Below, in pieces: positions 35,773 through 44,442 of a stretch of DNA of 64,000 nucleotides. Each line of letters begins with the position of its first letter. The first letter of the stretch is position 1. The notes below the pieces were generated by a model. That model was not told where the DNA came from and did no database searches. It saw only the letters and a program-made list of their open reading frames with translations. Source of the DNA: JAPOUP01 sp965203255 (GTDB lineage: Bacteria > Pseudomonadota > Alphaproteobacteria > Rhodobacterales > Rhodobacteraceae); NCBI GenBank assembly GCA_965203255.1, contig OZ241882.1, forward strand, positions 3,100,001-3,164,000, in the 5' to 3' direction. The translations under genes and the position numbers were made by a program.

Positions 35773-37671
35773 CTAGAACGCGCCAGCCGCCTTCAATGCC
35801 TCCGCCTTGTCAGCGTTCCACCACCAGAAGTCCAGGAAACCGAGCGCGTATCGTGGCAATGGGTCCGGGTGCTCATACATATCGAAATAGGCAACCCGGT
35901 GACTTGCGTTATACCACTGCGGCACACGGAACCGTTCCCAACGCAGGACCCGATCAAGCGCCTTGGTGGCGACGATCATCTCATCCCTGGATTCCGCATT
36001 GATCACCGTCTCAATGATCATGTCCAGCGTTTCGCTACCTACACCAGACGAATTGAAGACCGAGGCATCCTTGCTTTCGGAACCAAAATACTGGCGCAGT
36101 CCCGATCCTGGCTCGTAGCCCATGGGAATATGGTCCGTGATGATGTCGAAATCATAATCCCTTGTGCGCTGGGTTTCCTCGGCATGGTCGACGCGGTTCA
36201 ACCTGGCATCCACTCCGATTGAGCGCAGATTCTCGACATAGGGGTTGATGATTCGGTCGAAGGCCGGGCTGGAATTGAGGAACTCGACCACAAGGGTCTC
36301 GCCGTTTCTGCGTAGCAATCCGTCGTCGCCAACCTCATAGCCAACCCCCTCGAGGAGCCGCAGGGCCCTGCGCGCCTTCCGGCGGTCGCGGGCATCATCG
36401 GGGTTGGAGGGCTGAAGCGAATATGCCTCTTCCGTGAAAACCTCTGGCGTCAGACTGTCGCGCAGTGGTTCAAGGATCGCCAGTTCTTCGGCAGCTGGAA
36501 GACCAGTCGCTTCAAGATCGGAATTCTGCCAGAAGGACCAGCCTTGCTCATAGAGACCAAAGAACAGGGTTTTGTTGGTCCACTCGAAATTGAACATCAG
36601 CGCGATGGCCTCGCGGACACGAACGTCCTGGAATTTCTCACGCCTAAGGTTGATCATGAAGGACTGGCCCGAAGTTATCGTATCGTCGGGAAGCTCTTTC
36701 CGGACCACATGGCCGGCCCGAAGCCCGGGAAAATCATATGACGTCGCCCATATCTTGGAGGTGCTTTCCTGACGAAAGTGGTAGTTTCCGGCCTTGAATC
36801 CCTCGAATGCGGCAGTTCGATCACTGTAGTATTCAATCCGGATCGTATCGAAATTATTGCGGCCCTTCGTTATCGGCAAATCGTTTGCCCAATAATCCGG
36901 ATTACGCCTGAAAACTGTCCGTGCCCCGACGTCCATCGAGTCAAGCACGTAGGCTCCCGAGCCGGTCAGGGGTTCAAGACGGCTTTCCTCGAAAGAAATT
37001 CCGCTCGCCTCGTGGCTTGCCTTCGAGATGACCGGCAACCCACCTGCTGCTTCGATTCGGCCGCGAATCGGTGCGGTTTCAACAAATGTGAACTTGATAC
37101 GCCGATCATCCAGAATCTCCGCTCCGGCGATGGTTTTTGCAATTGATGCTCGGAAACTGGGCAATCCTTCGTCGCGCAGGATCTCGTAGCTGAATTTCGC
37201 GTCGTGCGCAGTCAGTTCCGAACCATCTGAAAACTCGGCTTCATCCCTGATCTTGAAAAGGACCCACTCCCTGCCTTCGGGATACTCGATGTACTCACAC
37301 AGCAAACAGTAGGCTTCTCCGACAACATGGGCGGGGCTTTCCAGCATCGACTCAAAAAAGATGGAGGACAGAACTGCGGAACGGCCTTTCCGAGTATAGG
37401 GATGTATCGAATCGAATGAACTCGATGACCACGCAAATGACATCTCCCCGCCCTTTGGAGCGTTCGGGTTTACATAGGGCAGGCGCTCAAAATCTGCCGG
37501 AAGGGACAGGTCACCGAATGTCGAGACGCCATGGGATCTGATGGTTTGCGCCAACGAAGCTTCCGGCAGCGCCATGGCGACGAAAACGGCGGAAACCGCC
37601 GCAATGTCTCTGAAGCAAACGTCCGTTTCCTGAATTGCATCACGGATAAATGTACGGATCTTCAACGCCAT
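35773..37671 (-). CDS. yejA: Extracellular solute-binding protein, family 5 (YejA-like)
   Basis: Periplasmic receptor for the transporter above. The N-terminus carries a signal-like segment with hydrophobic core near 24-40 and an ALPEASLAQ-type cleavage site. The mature protein has the SBP_bac_5 features LPYVNPNAPKGG near 65, MINLRREKFQDVRVREAIAL, and C-terminal YALGFLDFWWWN. 632 residues, matching YejA (larger than DppA). YejABEF homologues import microcin C-like and other oligopeptides; the real substrate here is unknown. Confidence 0.9.
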   Translation of the reverse strand: MALKIRTFIRDAIQETDVCFRDIAAVSAVFVAMALPEASLAQTIRSHGVSTFGDLSLPADFERLPYVNPNAPKGGEMSFAWSSSSFDSIHPYTRKGRSAVLSSIFFESMLESPAHVVGEAYCLLCEYIEYPEGREWVLFKIRDEAEFSDGSELTAHDAKFSYEILRDEGLPSFRASIAKTIAGAEILDDRRIKFTFVETAPIRGRIEAAGGLPVISKASHEASGISFEESRLEPLTGSGAYVLDSMDVGARTVFRRNPDYWANDLPITKGRNNFDTIRIEYYSDRTAAFEGFKAGNYHFRQESTSKIWATSYDFPGLRAGHVVRKELPDDTITSGQSFMINLRREKFQDVRVREAIALMFNFEWTNKTLFFGLYEQGWSFWQNSDLEATGLPAAEELAILEPLRDSLTPEVFTEEAYSLQPSNPDDARDRRKARRALRLLEGVGYEVGDDGLLRRNGETLVVEFLNSSPAFDRIINPYVENLRSIGVDARLNRVDHAEETQRTRDYDFDIITDHIPMGYEPGSGLRQYFGSESKDASVFNSSGVGSETLDMIIETVINAESRDEMIVATKALDRVLRWERFRVPQWYNASHRVAYFDMYEHPDPLPRYALGFLDFWWWNADKAEALKAAGAF

Positions 37672-37848
37672 GCCCGGCCCTCCCGATCAGTTTCCGAAAG
37701 ACTAGCCCAAACCGGGACACAATGCGAGAGATACTCGCCCATGCCGTGCCGTTTCCTGCGATGCAGTATCAGGAGACATCGTATAGGCTTGATCCATAGG
37801 GAGCGGATGAAGGTCCATCCAATCTCAAGTCGAGACCAGCAGGATGGT

Positions 37849-38373
37849 TCAGCCACCAATTGACTCAAGCCAGGCGATCAGGTTGGCACGGTCCTCGATG
37901 TCTTTCATGCCCCGATAGGCCATCTTTGTGCCCGGTGCGAAGCCCTTCGGGTCTGCGAGAAAAGCGTTTAACTCATCGGGTCCCCAAGAGTCCGCGACTG
38001 CCGCAAGGGCACCGGAATAGCGGAATCCGTCAACGGCTTCCACTGCCCTTCCAACGATGTTGAACAGATGCGGCCCTGTACCGTTGTTTCCATCCTCGAC
38101 TTTGTGACAGGCCCGACAGGCCTTGAACTCTTTTTCCCCTGCGACCGCATCTGCGGCAGCGTAGATGTCAGCGAAGCTAACTTCCATTACGCTTGGCTCA
38201 TCCGTCGAATGGCTTTCTCCGGTATCAATTGCGTATGCTTGGGCATGGTCGCCGCCGTGGCCACCGCCTCCTACATGATAAAGCGACTCCGCCGCCCAGT
38301 TGCCTAGTAGAAAGACCAGGAACATGCCACAGAAGCCGCCCACGATCTTGGTTATTGTCATTGTGTCGAACAT
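37849..38373 (-). CDS. Membrane-anchored c-type cytochrome (CycM-like, c-552)
   Basis: Electron carrier tethered to the periplasmic face. Residues about 7-30 form an uncleaved anchor (IVGGFCGMFLVFLLGNWAAE), then a glycine/histidine linker, then one haem domain: C-x2-CH in KACRACHKV, GPHLFNIVGR, and the axial methionine in PGTKMAYRGM. About 174 residues from ATG 38373; an upstream in-frame ATG at 38391 (MGRKDD) is also possible. Divergent from pheA, with 123 bases between the starts. Confidence 0.9.
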   Translation of the reverse strand: MFDTMTITKIVGGFCGMFLVFLLGNWAAESLYHVGGGGHGGDHAQAYAIDTGESHSTDEPSVMEVSFADIYAAADAVAGEKEFKACRACHKVEDGNNGTGPHLFNIVGRAVEAVDGFRYSGALAAVADSWGPDELNAFLADPKGFAPGTKMAYRGMKDIEDRANLIAWLESIGG

Positions 38374-38496
38374 GTCGTCTTTTCGCCCCATCAAGAGCCC
38401 GGCGTCATTTATCCGTTTCCCCGCAGGCAGTTCAAGGTATATGAACCGCGACGAAACAACGCCCTTGCGGGCTGGATACCATCCGGATGGCGAAAC

Positions 38497-39327
38497 ATGA
38501 CGGGACGCATCGCATTCCAGGGGGAACCTGGCGCATATTCGCATCAGGCCTGCCGTGAGGCCCGGCCTGACTTCGAAGCCGTACCTTGCCGTTCATTCGA
38601 GGACGTGATCGAGGCGGTGCGCAACCGCCGCGCGGATCTTGCCATGCTCCCAGTCGAGAACTCGACCTACGGGCGTGTGGCCGACATTCACCGTCTTCTC
38701 CCGGAATCAGGACTTCATATTGTCGACGAAGCCTTTGTTCGGGTTCACATCAATCTGCTGGCGACTCCCGGAGCGACGCTGCAGCAGATCAAGGAAGCGC
38801 ACAGTCACAGGGTCCTGCTCGGTCAGTGCATGAAATTCTGTCGAGAGCATGGGATTCGCCGGGTGATTTCCGCCGACACCGCCGGGGCTGCCCGGCATGT
38901 GGCTGAATTGGGGGATCCCACCGTGGCGGCGCTGGCGTCGGAACTGGCGGGCGAGATATTCAACCTGCAGATCCTCGCCCGTCACATTGAGGACCATAAT
39001 CGGAATACGACCCGTTTTCTGATCATGTCCCGCGAGAATGATCCGAACCGACGGGATGATGCGATGCTGACCACATTCGTGTTCCGCGTCCGGAACCTTC
39101 CGGCAGCGCTCTACAAGGCCATGGGGGGATTCGCGACGAACGGCGTGAACATGACGAAGCTGGAAAGCTACATGGTTGACGGCTCGTTCACCGCGACACA
39201 GTTCTATGCGGACATCGAAGGCCACCCTGACGACCCCCCGGTAAAGCGGGCGCTGGAAGAGCTTGAATATTTCACTTCTTTCATGAAGATCCTCGGCACC
39301 TATCCGGCCGACCGGCGTCGAAGCTGA
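38497..39327 (+). CDS. pheA: Prephenate dehydratase
   Basis: Makes phenylpyruvate for phenylalanine synthesis. Catalytic-domain motifs: IAFQGEPGAYSHQA, the ENSTYGRVADIH segment, and NTTRFLIMS with the catalytic threonine. A C-terminal ACT domain (LYKAMGGFATNGVNMTKLES) gives allosteric control by phenylalanine. 276 residues; a stand-alone enzyme without a chorismate mutase domain, as usual in alphaproteobacteria. Confidence 0.93.
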   Translation: MTGRIAFQGEPGAYSHQACREARPDFEAVPCRSFEDVIEAVRNRRADLAMLPVENSTYGRVADIHRLLPESGLHIVDEAFVRVHINLLATPGATLQQIKEAHSHRVLLGQCMKFCREHGIRRVISADTAGAARHVAELGDPTVAALASELAGEIFNLQILARHIEDHNRNTTRFLIMSRENDPNRRDDAMLTTFVFRVRNLPAALYKAMGGFATNGVNMTKLESYMVDGSFTATQFYADIEGHPDDPPVKRALEELEYFTSFMKILGTYPADRRRS

Positions 39328-39350
39328 CACATTCTTCCGCCATGAGCGGT

Positions 39351-40316
39351 TCAGTCCAGCCTGTCCGCCAGCCAATTCTCGATCAGGAAACGTGCGATCG
39401 AGCCCTGTCGGGCGGGTTTCAATCGGGTGCCATTTCCGGCGAGTATGTCCATCATCTCCTCGCGGGTCACCCAAGTCGCGTCTTCGAGTTCCGTGTGGTT
39501 GACCTGAATGCGGTCGCCGAGTGCCCGACCCTGGCAACCGATCATCAGTGAAGCCGGGAAAGGCCAAGGTTGCGAACTGAGATACCCGACCTTCCCCACC
39601 TCCACTCCGGTTTCCTCGAAAGCCTCCCGACGCACTGCGGCCTCGATCGTCTCCCCCGGCTCCACGAACCCCGCGAGAAGCGAGTACATCCCTTTGGGCC
39701 ACACATAACTTCGGCCAAGGAGAACCCTGTTGCCATGGGTAATCAGCATAATGACCACCGGGTCCGTTCGTGGGAAGTGGCTGCTCCTGCAATCGCTACA
39801 GTCACGCTGCCATCCACTGTTGACCATCCTGCTCGGTGAGCCGCAGCTGGAACAGAACCTATGCGAACTGTGCCAGCCAAGCAGGGCCTTGGCGGTTGCC
39901 AGCAGTTCGGCGTCTCTCGCGGTAAGTCCTGTCATGGCCCGACGAAGCTCCACGAAGGCGTAGCCGGGGCCAAGCGCCGGGTGGACCTGCTCGGACGGAT
40001 CCACAAACGCGCCGACGGTGTCGGGCAGATCATCTGGCAGCCAAGTTGAAACATCCCTGCAAAATCGAGGATGAACCCCGTCCAACCCGAGGAACACCGG
40101 GGCTTCAGACGAATGTCCAAACATTCCGTGATCGAGTTTCAGCCAAGCAGCTCGGTCGCGGGCATCACCAACCAGAAGAGGTTTGCCGCGCCAGACTGGA
40201 ATTGCGCGGGCCTCTTCGGAGTCCATCAGTGCCGAGATTTCGTCTGGGTTTCCGCGTAATTCCGCCGCTCTGTTCAGCCCCGAGCCTCCGAATGCTACAC
40301 TTTCCGCCAGTTTCAT
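39351..40316 (-). CDS. nudC: NADH pyrophosphatase / NAD(+) decapping Nudix hydrolase NudC
   Basis: Hydrolyses NADH and NAD-capped RNA. The zinc ribbon has four cysteines (FCSSCGS and RDCSDCRSSHFPR); the Nudix box follows the G-x5-E-x7-R-E-x2-E-E-x-G pattern starting GFVEPGE; and SQPWPFP, the NudC specificity motif, is present. ATG 40316 gives about 321 residues; the frame is open to 40406 but that extension is not family-like. Converges on pheA. Confidence 0.92.
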   Translation of the reverse strand: MKLAESVAFGGSGLNRAAELRGNPDEISALMDSEEARAIPVWRGKPLLVGDARDRAAWLKLDHGMFGHSSEAPVFLGLDGVHPRFCRDVSTWLPDDLPDTVGAFVDPSEQVHPALGPGYAFVELRRAMTGLTARDAELLATAKALLGWHSSHRFCSSCGSPSRMVNSGWQRDCSDCRSSHFPRTDPVVIMLITHGNRVLLGRSYVWPKGMYSLLAGFVEPGETIEAAVRREAFEETGVEVGKVGYLSSQPWPFPASLMIGCQGRALGDRIQVNHTELEDATWVTREEMMDILAGNGTRLKPARQGSIARFLIENWLADRLD

Positions 40317-40747
40317 ACACCGCTCCAGATTTGACAATTCCTGTTCCAAGAGGCGCGTCCGAACCCCAATCCATTGCACTCGAATCGGCTGGGAGACGAT
40401 GTGCAAATGCCGAAAACGAGCATACTACCGGATGGCGGAGTGCCGCTGTGTCGTTACAGGATTGGCGGCAGAGCATCCAGTTCTCTTCAAGCTGCCACGA
40501 TGGGGACCGTCCTGCAGACTATAGCAATGGGCAAATATGTCAGGTCGCTTGGTTTGATCCGGCAATTTCTGTCCAATGTAGGGGAAGCGACTTTCAGACC
40601 GATGTATTCTGGCGAGGGTATTGCAATAACAGGGCTATCGCACTTGGATTTCCTCGGGTTCCGCATTGTCCTGCCTCATGACTGCCCATATTGTTGTTTC
40701 CAGACAGGAAATCATGAACTCACACTGAAGCCAGGAGGAATGGGGGG
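40317..40747. other. Intergenic stretch at the edge of an accessory island
   Basis: Between nudC and the hypothetical operon. Plus-strand frames here (for example 40374-40751, with LIRQFLSNVGEATF and LSHLDFLGFRIVLP) have no ribosome-binding site or recognisable family. I see no repeat or RNA gene. The stretch is lower in GC than its surroundings, which fits imported DNA starting here. Confidence 0.35.
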
Positions 40748-41191
40748 TTAAATTGCCGGATGCATGGCGACGATACACTCGGCAATCAGATCGCCCACCA
40801 ACGCGGCCTGATCTGAGTCGCCCGGCGGCAGACCAGTGAATTCGGCATGCGAGGGGTCCGCTTCGAAACCGTCTTCGGCCTCGAGCGGGTCATGGACAAT
40901 ACGCAGCGTATCGAGTTCTTCTGAGACTACCTGCAGGATTGTATCGACATTGAGTTCCGGGAACCGCCCGTTTCGCCTTACGCGAAGGCGGAACAGGCGT
41001 CGCACTTCGTTCAACCGATGCTCTTTCTTTCCTGGAAGAGCCTCAAGCCAGTTGACAGACAAGCCGGCTTCGTCCGGTCGGACCGCACGCACACGGAAAT
41101 CCGAACCATCCACGACCCCATCCTCCAGGATCATGCTCGGCTTGACGTAACGGACGACATGGTCGTCCGCAGGCAGATCATTGCCCTTCAT
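40748..41191 (-). CDS. Conserved hypothetical protein B (DDHVVRYVKP / LSVNWLE type)
   Basis: 147 residues from ATG 41191, overlapping the previous stop (ATGA). The N-terminus reads LPADDHVVRYVKPSMI; a central EAGLSVNWLEALPGK is followed by a basic segment (RRLFRLRVRRNGRFPELNVD), then HDPLEAEDGFEADPSHAEF and a C-terminal GDLIAECIVAMHPA. No catalytic motif or membrane helix is evident. From memory, similar small proteins are common in bacterial accessory DNA next to homologues of gene A, but I know of no assigned function. Last gene of the three-gene operon. Confidence 0.75.
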   Translation of the reverse strand: MKGNDLPADDHVVRYVKPSMILEDGVVDGSDFRVRAVRPDEAGLSVNWLEALPGKKEHRLNEVRRLFRLRVRRNGRFPELNVDTILQVVSEELDTLRIVHDPLEAEDGFEADPSHAEFTGLPPGDSDQAALVGDLIAECIVAMHPAI

Positions 41192-41796
41192 TTGTAGAAC
41201 AGTTCGCCTAGATCGAAGGCCTCGATCTGTCGCAATACAGCCCCAAAGGAAGCGCGCCCGGCAACGCGCGATCTCTGCCGCTCGGATCCGTTTCGCCCGA
41301 ATATCACATATTGTGCCATTCCGTCGCCTAAAAACTGCAATCCGATGCGGGAGCCCTGACTGTCCTTCCAGACCGCGCGGAGGTTGCCGTTGTCCATCAG
41401 CACCAAGCCGCCCCTTCGGACGCCGGAAGCGAACCGAACGAATTGCCAAAAATCCGCTTCGGAGTCCTTGTTCAGTGGATAGCCATCATGGGCAGCCTCG
41501 TTTCGCAAGTATTCTATGCGCGATCTGTAGGAGGACTCAAAATTCCTCTGCGCCTTGCATGCCCTCCCCGCGAAATCGACGATGCAAGGACTAGCCTCTG
41601 ACTCGTCATACATAGGTGCATTGGACCGAAATTCCCTGACAGACCGTATCGGGCGCCATTTAACCCTTGGAGGGTAATCGCCATCGTCGATTTCAATAGC
41701 TCCACCTCCATGGATGCCAAGGGTCTCCAAGGGTACGGCGCTTGCCAAGCTGTCCAGCCTCCCAGCCTGTCCGGCCTTTGCAGGTTCGGACGCCAT
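41188..41796 (-). CDS. Conserved hypothetical protein A (GNLRAVWKD / LQFLGDG type)
   Basis: 202 residues. ATG 41796 overlaps the stop of the glycine-rich gene (TAATG), and its own stop overlaps gene B, so the three are translated as a unit. A proline-rich N-terminus and a probably helical middle (SSYRSRIEYLRNEAAHDGYP) lead to a conserved-looking C-terminal half: LVLMDNGNLRAVWKD, RIGLQFLGDGMAQYVIF and RASFGAVLRQIEAFDLGELF. This looks like a small beta-sheet domain. Function unknown; no enzyme motif seen. Confidence 0.75.
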   Translation of the reverse strand: MASEPAKAGQAGRLDSLASAVPLETLGIHGGGAIEIDDGDYPPRVKWRPIRSVREFRSNAPMYDESEASPCIVDFAGRACKAQRNFESSYRSRIEYLRNEAAHDGYPLNKDSEADFWQFVRFASGVRRGGLVLMDNGNLRAVWKDSQGSRIGLQFLGDGMAQYVIFGRNGSERQRSRVAGRASFGAVLRQIEAFDLGELFYK

Positions 41797-42344
41797 TATT
41801 CCTCTCCCGGGACGGCTTCCAGCAATGGGACAAAAAGCACGGACCCACGCGCGCCCTTTCCACCTGCGGCGCCTGTCTCGTAGCCTTGGCCGCCATCGCC
41901 GCCAGTACCGATAGTTACTTCGAACCGATCGCCGATAGACAGGTCGTCAAACTCGACAATGAGCGTTTCCCCGGGATAACCCTTTCCGCCATCGCCACCG
42001 TTGGACCGAAGGCGGCTATCGGCAGCAAGCACTTTCCCGCCCTGTCCTCCATCGCCACCGTCGCTGTGGAGACATCCGACTCCTTGTTTGCCTGTGACAG
42101 GTTTGCCTTCATCCAGACTCCCGCCACCGCCGCCCACCTGCCAGATTTCCTGCTTGCGCTTTACGCTTGTTGCGTCTCCGCCACCGCCGCCGCCCGCACC
42201 ATAAATCGTCAAGCCATCGATGCAGAACGATCCGCCGCCGCCACCGCCAGCGGCTCCGCGAATAACGAGCAACCCCTGCTTTGAAGCCCACGGCCATTCG
42301 AAGATACCTGACTCCATAATACGTTCAAGTCTAACTGTTGGCAT
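41796..42344 (-). CDS. Glycine-rich protein, first gene of the unknown operon
   Basis: 182 residues with polyglycine runs at regular spacing (GAAGGGGGG, GAGGGGGGDAT, VGGGGGSLDEG, GGDGGQGGKV, NGGDGGKGYPGE, GTGGDGGQGY). The opening GIFEWPWASKQGLLVIRGA and the later GDRFEVTIGTGG frame this as a glycine-rich beta/polyglycine domain like those in phage tail-tip and adhesin proteins. No signal peptide or membrane helix. Start ATG 42344 overlaps the end of a truncated vapC by 14 bases, out of frame. Stop overlaps gene A. Role in the operon unknown: structural, binding or sensing. Confidence 0.72.
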   Translation of the reverse strand: MPTVRLERIMESGIFEWPWASKQGLLVIRGAAGGGGGGSFCIDGLTIYGAGGGGGGDATSVKRKQEIWQVGGGGGSLDEGKPVTGKQGVGCLHSDGGDGGQGGKVLAADSRLRSNGGDGGKGYPGETLIVEFDDLSIGDRFEVTIGTGGDGGQGYETGAAGGKGARGSVLFVPLLEAVPGEE

Positions 42345-42591
42345 CGCATGGCCCCTGGACGGATAGCGGTCGGATCAACGCAATGCCGGTCATGCGTTCG
42401 ATATCCGCCGTCAAGGTGTCCCGGCGCCGGCCCGCCGCCAGGATCGCGGCGCCGTAGCGCAACTCCACCTCGCCGATTGCAGAGAAGAAAAGCTCGTGCG
42501 GCGGGCGGGCGGCGGCCCAGCCTGCAGCCGCCGGATCGGGCGACCGGCGGATCAAATCGGACACCACGTTCGTATCGACCAGCGGGGACAT
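42331..42591 (-). pseudogene. vapC: VapC-type PIN-domain toxin, truncated
   Basis: Starts at ATG 42591, ten bases after the antitoxin stop, with the PIN opening MSPLVDTNVVSDLIRR (first catalytic aspartate) and the glutamate in ISAIGEVELRYG-like sequence (read here as FSAIGEVELRYG). The frame then ends after IERMTGIALIRPL with an unrelated tail. The second half, including the remaining acidic residues, is missing, so the ribonuclease should be dead. The cut lies at about 42360, where the glycine-rich operon begins. Confidence 0.78.
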
Positions 42592-42601
42592 CGCGCCGCG
42601 C

Positions 42602-42844
42602 TCAGTCGAAGGACAGCGGTTCGCGTCCGGGTTCGCGCGACGGCAGTTCCAGGTCCACCCCGTTGTCCGGCCCGAAATGCGAGCGGGCAATCTCCGCAAG
42701 GTTCCTCGTGTCCCGCCCGTGATCGACAGCCTCGCACAGGATCAGCCGCGCTTCCTCTTCCATGGAGCGGTGATGCTCGGCCGCCCGCACGCGCAGGTGC
42801 GTCTTCATCTCGTCGTCGAGATTGCGAATCGTGATGCTCGCCAT
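42602..42844 (-). CDS. VapB/FitA-type ribbon-helix-helix antitoxin
   Basis: 80 residues from ATG 42844: MASITIRNLDDEMKTHLRVR is an Arc/FitA-type DNA-binding domain, and the C-terminal PSREPGREPLSFD would wrap the toxin. Because the partner toxin is truncated, it is now probably an orphan autorepressor. Confidence 0.82.
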   Translation of the reverse strand: MASITIRNLDDEMKTHLRVRAAEHHRSMEEEARLILCEAVDHGRDTRNLAEIARSHFGPDNGVDLELPSREPGREPLSFD

Positions 42845-42866
42845 GCCGCTGTCCTCCATTATTCCG

Positions 42867-42880
42867 GTAGACCAATCTAC
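42867..42880. promoter_or_regulatory. Candidate vapB operator
   Basis: Inverted repeat GTAGA-CCAA-TCTAC lies 22 bases upstream of the antitoxin start, where VapB/FitA proteins usually bind to repress their own operon. Short, so moderate confidence. Confidence 0.4.
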
Positions 42881-42902
42881 GTAACGATTGCGGTGCAATC
42901 AA

Positions 42903-43912
42903 GACGTTGTGGGCGAACTCCAGCAGTTCCCGCTAGCCAGTCCGCCGGCCTGCTGACGGCCAATTCGACGGTATCGCATCGGCTGGGCGTTCCCGGTGCG
43001 CATGGCTGATGGCCGGGCGGCTATCCGGTCTGAAAAAGTTTCGGCGAAGGGCGGGATCGGGGTGGTTCGGGCGTGGTCGGGGCGGCCAGGGACCGGCGCG
43101 GACCAGGCCGGGGTGGTCCTCCCTGCCGAGCTGCCCGGCGATGGCCCGGCAGGGTGTCCGCCAGTCGGGGAACGCGAATGTCCTGCCCGGTTCCCGCAGC
43201 CTGCCGCACAGGTATGGGCTGCGTCCCTGGCGCCGCTGCGCCCGGGCGGTCAGGAACGCGGGCATGGCGGGCGTCGGGAGGACGTCCGCCAGATGGCTGT
43301 GGCCATGGCCGGAACCGTGCCCGGACCTGGACGGATCCCTCGCCCCGGTGTCCGGGACGTCCCGTTCCCGGTGGCCCGCCTGCGGCGGCCGCACCGCATG
43401 ACGGGCATCACCGTGTCCCGTCCGGGCGGGAGGCCGGTGACCCGCGGGAACCTCCGCATGCCCCCTTTCGCGTCGGTCTCCCCGCATCCGGGCATGCTGG
43501 CCTTCAGGTGGAGGTTCGCGTCGCTGGGCGGCAGGCCGTGGTCCCACCCGGGCCTCTGGAAGGCGCCGGCCTTCCTGTCGCGCCTCTCCCATGTCTGTCC
43601 GGGTTCGCTGGCTCCGGACCAGATGCCTGCGAAAGGAATCCCTTGACATTTTCCTGCCCGGCTTTTGCCTGTTTTGCCGCAGGATGGCCGATCCGGTGAG
43701 GAAAGTTCACGAAGTGCGGACGAAAATCCGGGCAGCCTTGCTTCGCCAAGCGATCCATCAGCGGCAGAAGGGCAGTTCAACTGCCGGGAAGGCAATGGAA
43801 TCCAAACCGGACACCCGCCGCACCCTCTCGTAATCCGGAACTTGCCCGGTGGCTGGATGTTCTCCGCATGGCCCGAATTCCGGCAGGGTTTTCGCACATT
43901 TCGGCTCAACTA
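42903..43912. other. GC-rich stretch, possibly transposase debris
   Basis: Very GC-rich to about 43640 with open frames on both strands, none with a credible start and family. The minus frame around 43020-43330 contains AQRRQGRSPYLCGRLREPG and RAIAGQLGREDHPGLVRA, which vaguely resembles the N-terminal part of ISAs1-type transposases. From 43640 to 43912 composition drops; a plus frame reads VRKVHEVRTKIRAALLRQAI, not recognised. I call no gene here. Confidence 0.3.
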
Positions 43913-43914
43913 CA

Positions 43915-43948
43915 TGGCCAACCTAACCCAGTGGCCAACCTAACCCAG
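43915..43948. repeat. 17-bp tandem duplication
   Basis: TGGCCAACCTAACCCAG occurs twice in direct succession (43915-43931, 43932-43948). It lies at the end of the GC-rich debris, about 300 bases before the SRP RNA gene, and may mark an insertion or excision scar. Confidence 0.8.
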
Positions 43949-44245
43949 ACTGGTGACAGTTTCGCCGAAGATCAGGAAACGGGACTGCACTCCTTCATGG
44001 CATCGGAACGATGGGAAGTACGGGAGCATTGACCAACCTCCAAGTGCGTCCACGGAGATGAAATCAACGTCCTTTGGACTCTCCGCCAAAATCAAGAGTG
44101 ACCTCGTCTCCAAACGCACGGTAATGAATCGATTTGGCCAACGACCTGAACAAGAAAGACGGGCGAGCGGCTGGGGAAACGTTACAGCAATCATTTGCTC
44201 CGGTAGCCATTGAACGGAGCACCACCTTGTCTTATTGTACACGCC

Positions 44246-44339
44246 GAGAGGCTGACGCGGGCAGGCGTCTCGCCAACCCGGTCAGGTCCGGAAGGAAGCA
44301 GCCGTAACGAATCTCGCCTGGGTCGCAGGTCAGCCTCTC
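44246..44339 (+). ncRNA. ffs: Signal recognition particle RNA (4.5S, small bacterial type)
   Basis: Contains the invariant SRP domain IV tetraloop region GGTCCGGAAGGAAGCAGCC, flanked by a closing helix in which GAGAGGCTGAC (44246-44256) pairs with GTCAGCCTCTC (44329-44339). The 94-nt length fits 4.5S RNA. It binds Ffh and directs membrane-protein targeting. The location upstream of dnaX is common in Rhodobacterales. Confidence 0.93.
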
Positions 44340-44442
44340 ATCCGGCCATTCGAGGATCCAGGCAGTTCATATGTTGGTCGGACGTCTCCTGTCTTCTGGC
44401 CGGTGCGTCCGTAGGATGAAATTGGGCCAAGTCTGCCGGATA

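Noticed and set aside
40374..40751. 125-codon plus frame between nudC and the unknown operon
   Set aside because: No ribosome-binding site, overlaps the nudC start region, and no recognisable family.
42996..43649. Overlapping 200-codon frames on both strands
   Set aside because: Codon content looks like GC-rich shadow sequence, and only a vague ISAs1 resemblance is visible; not called as a gene.
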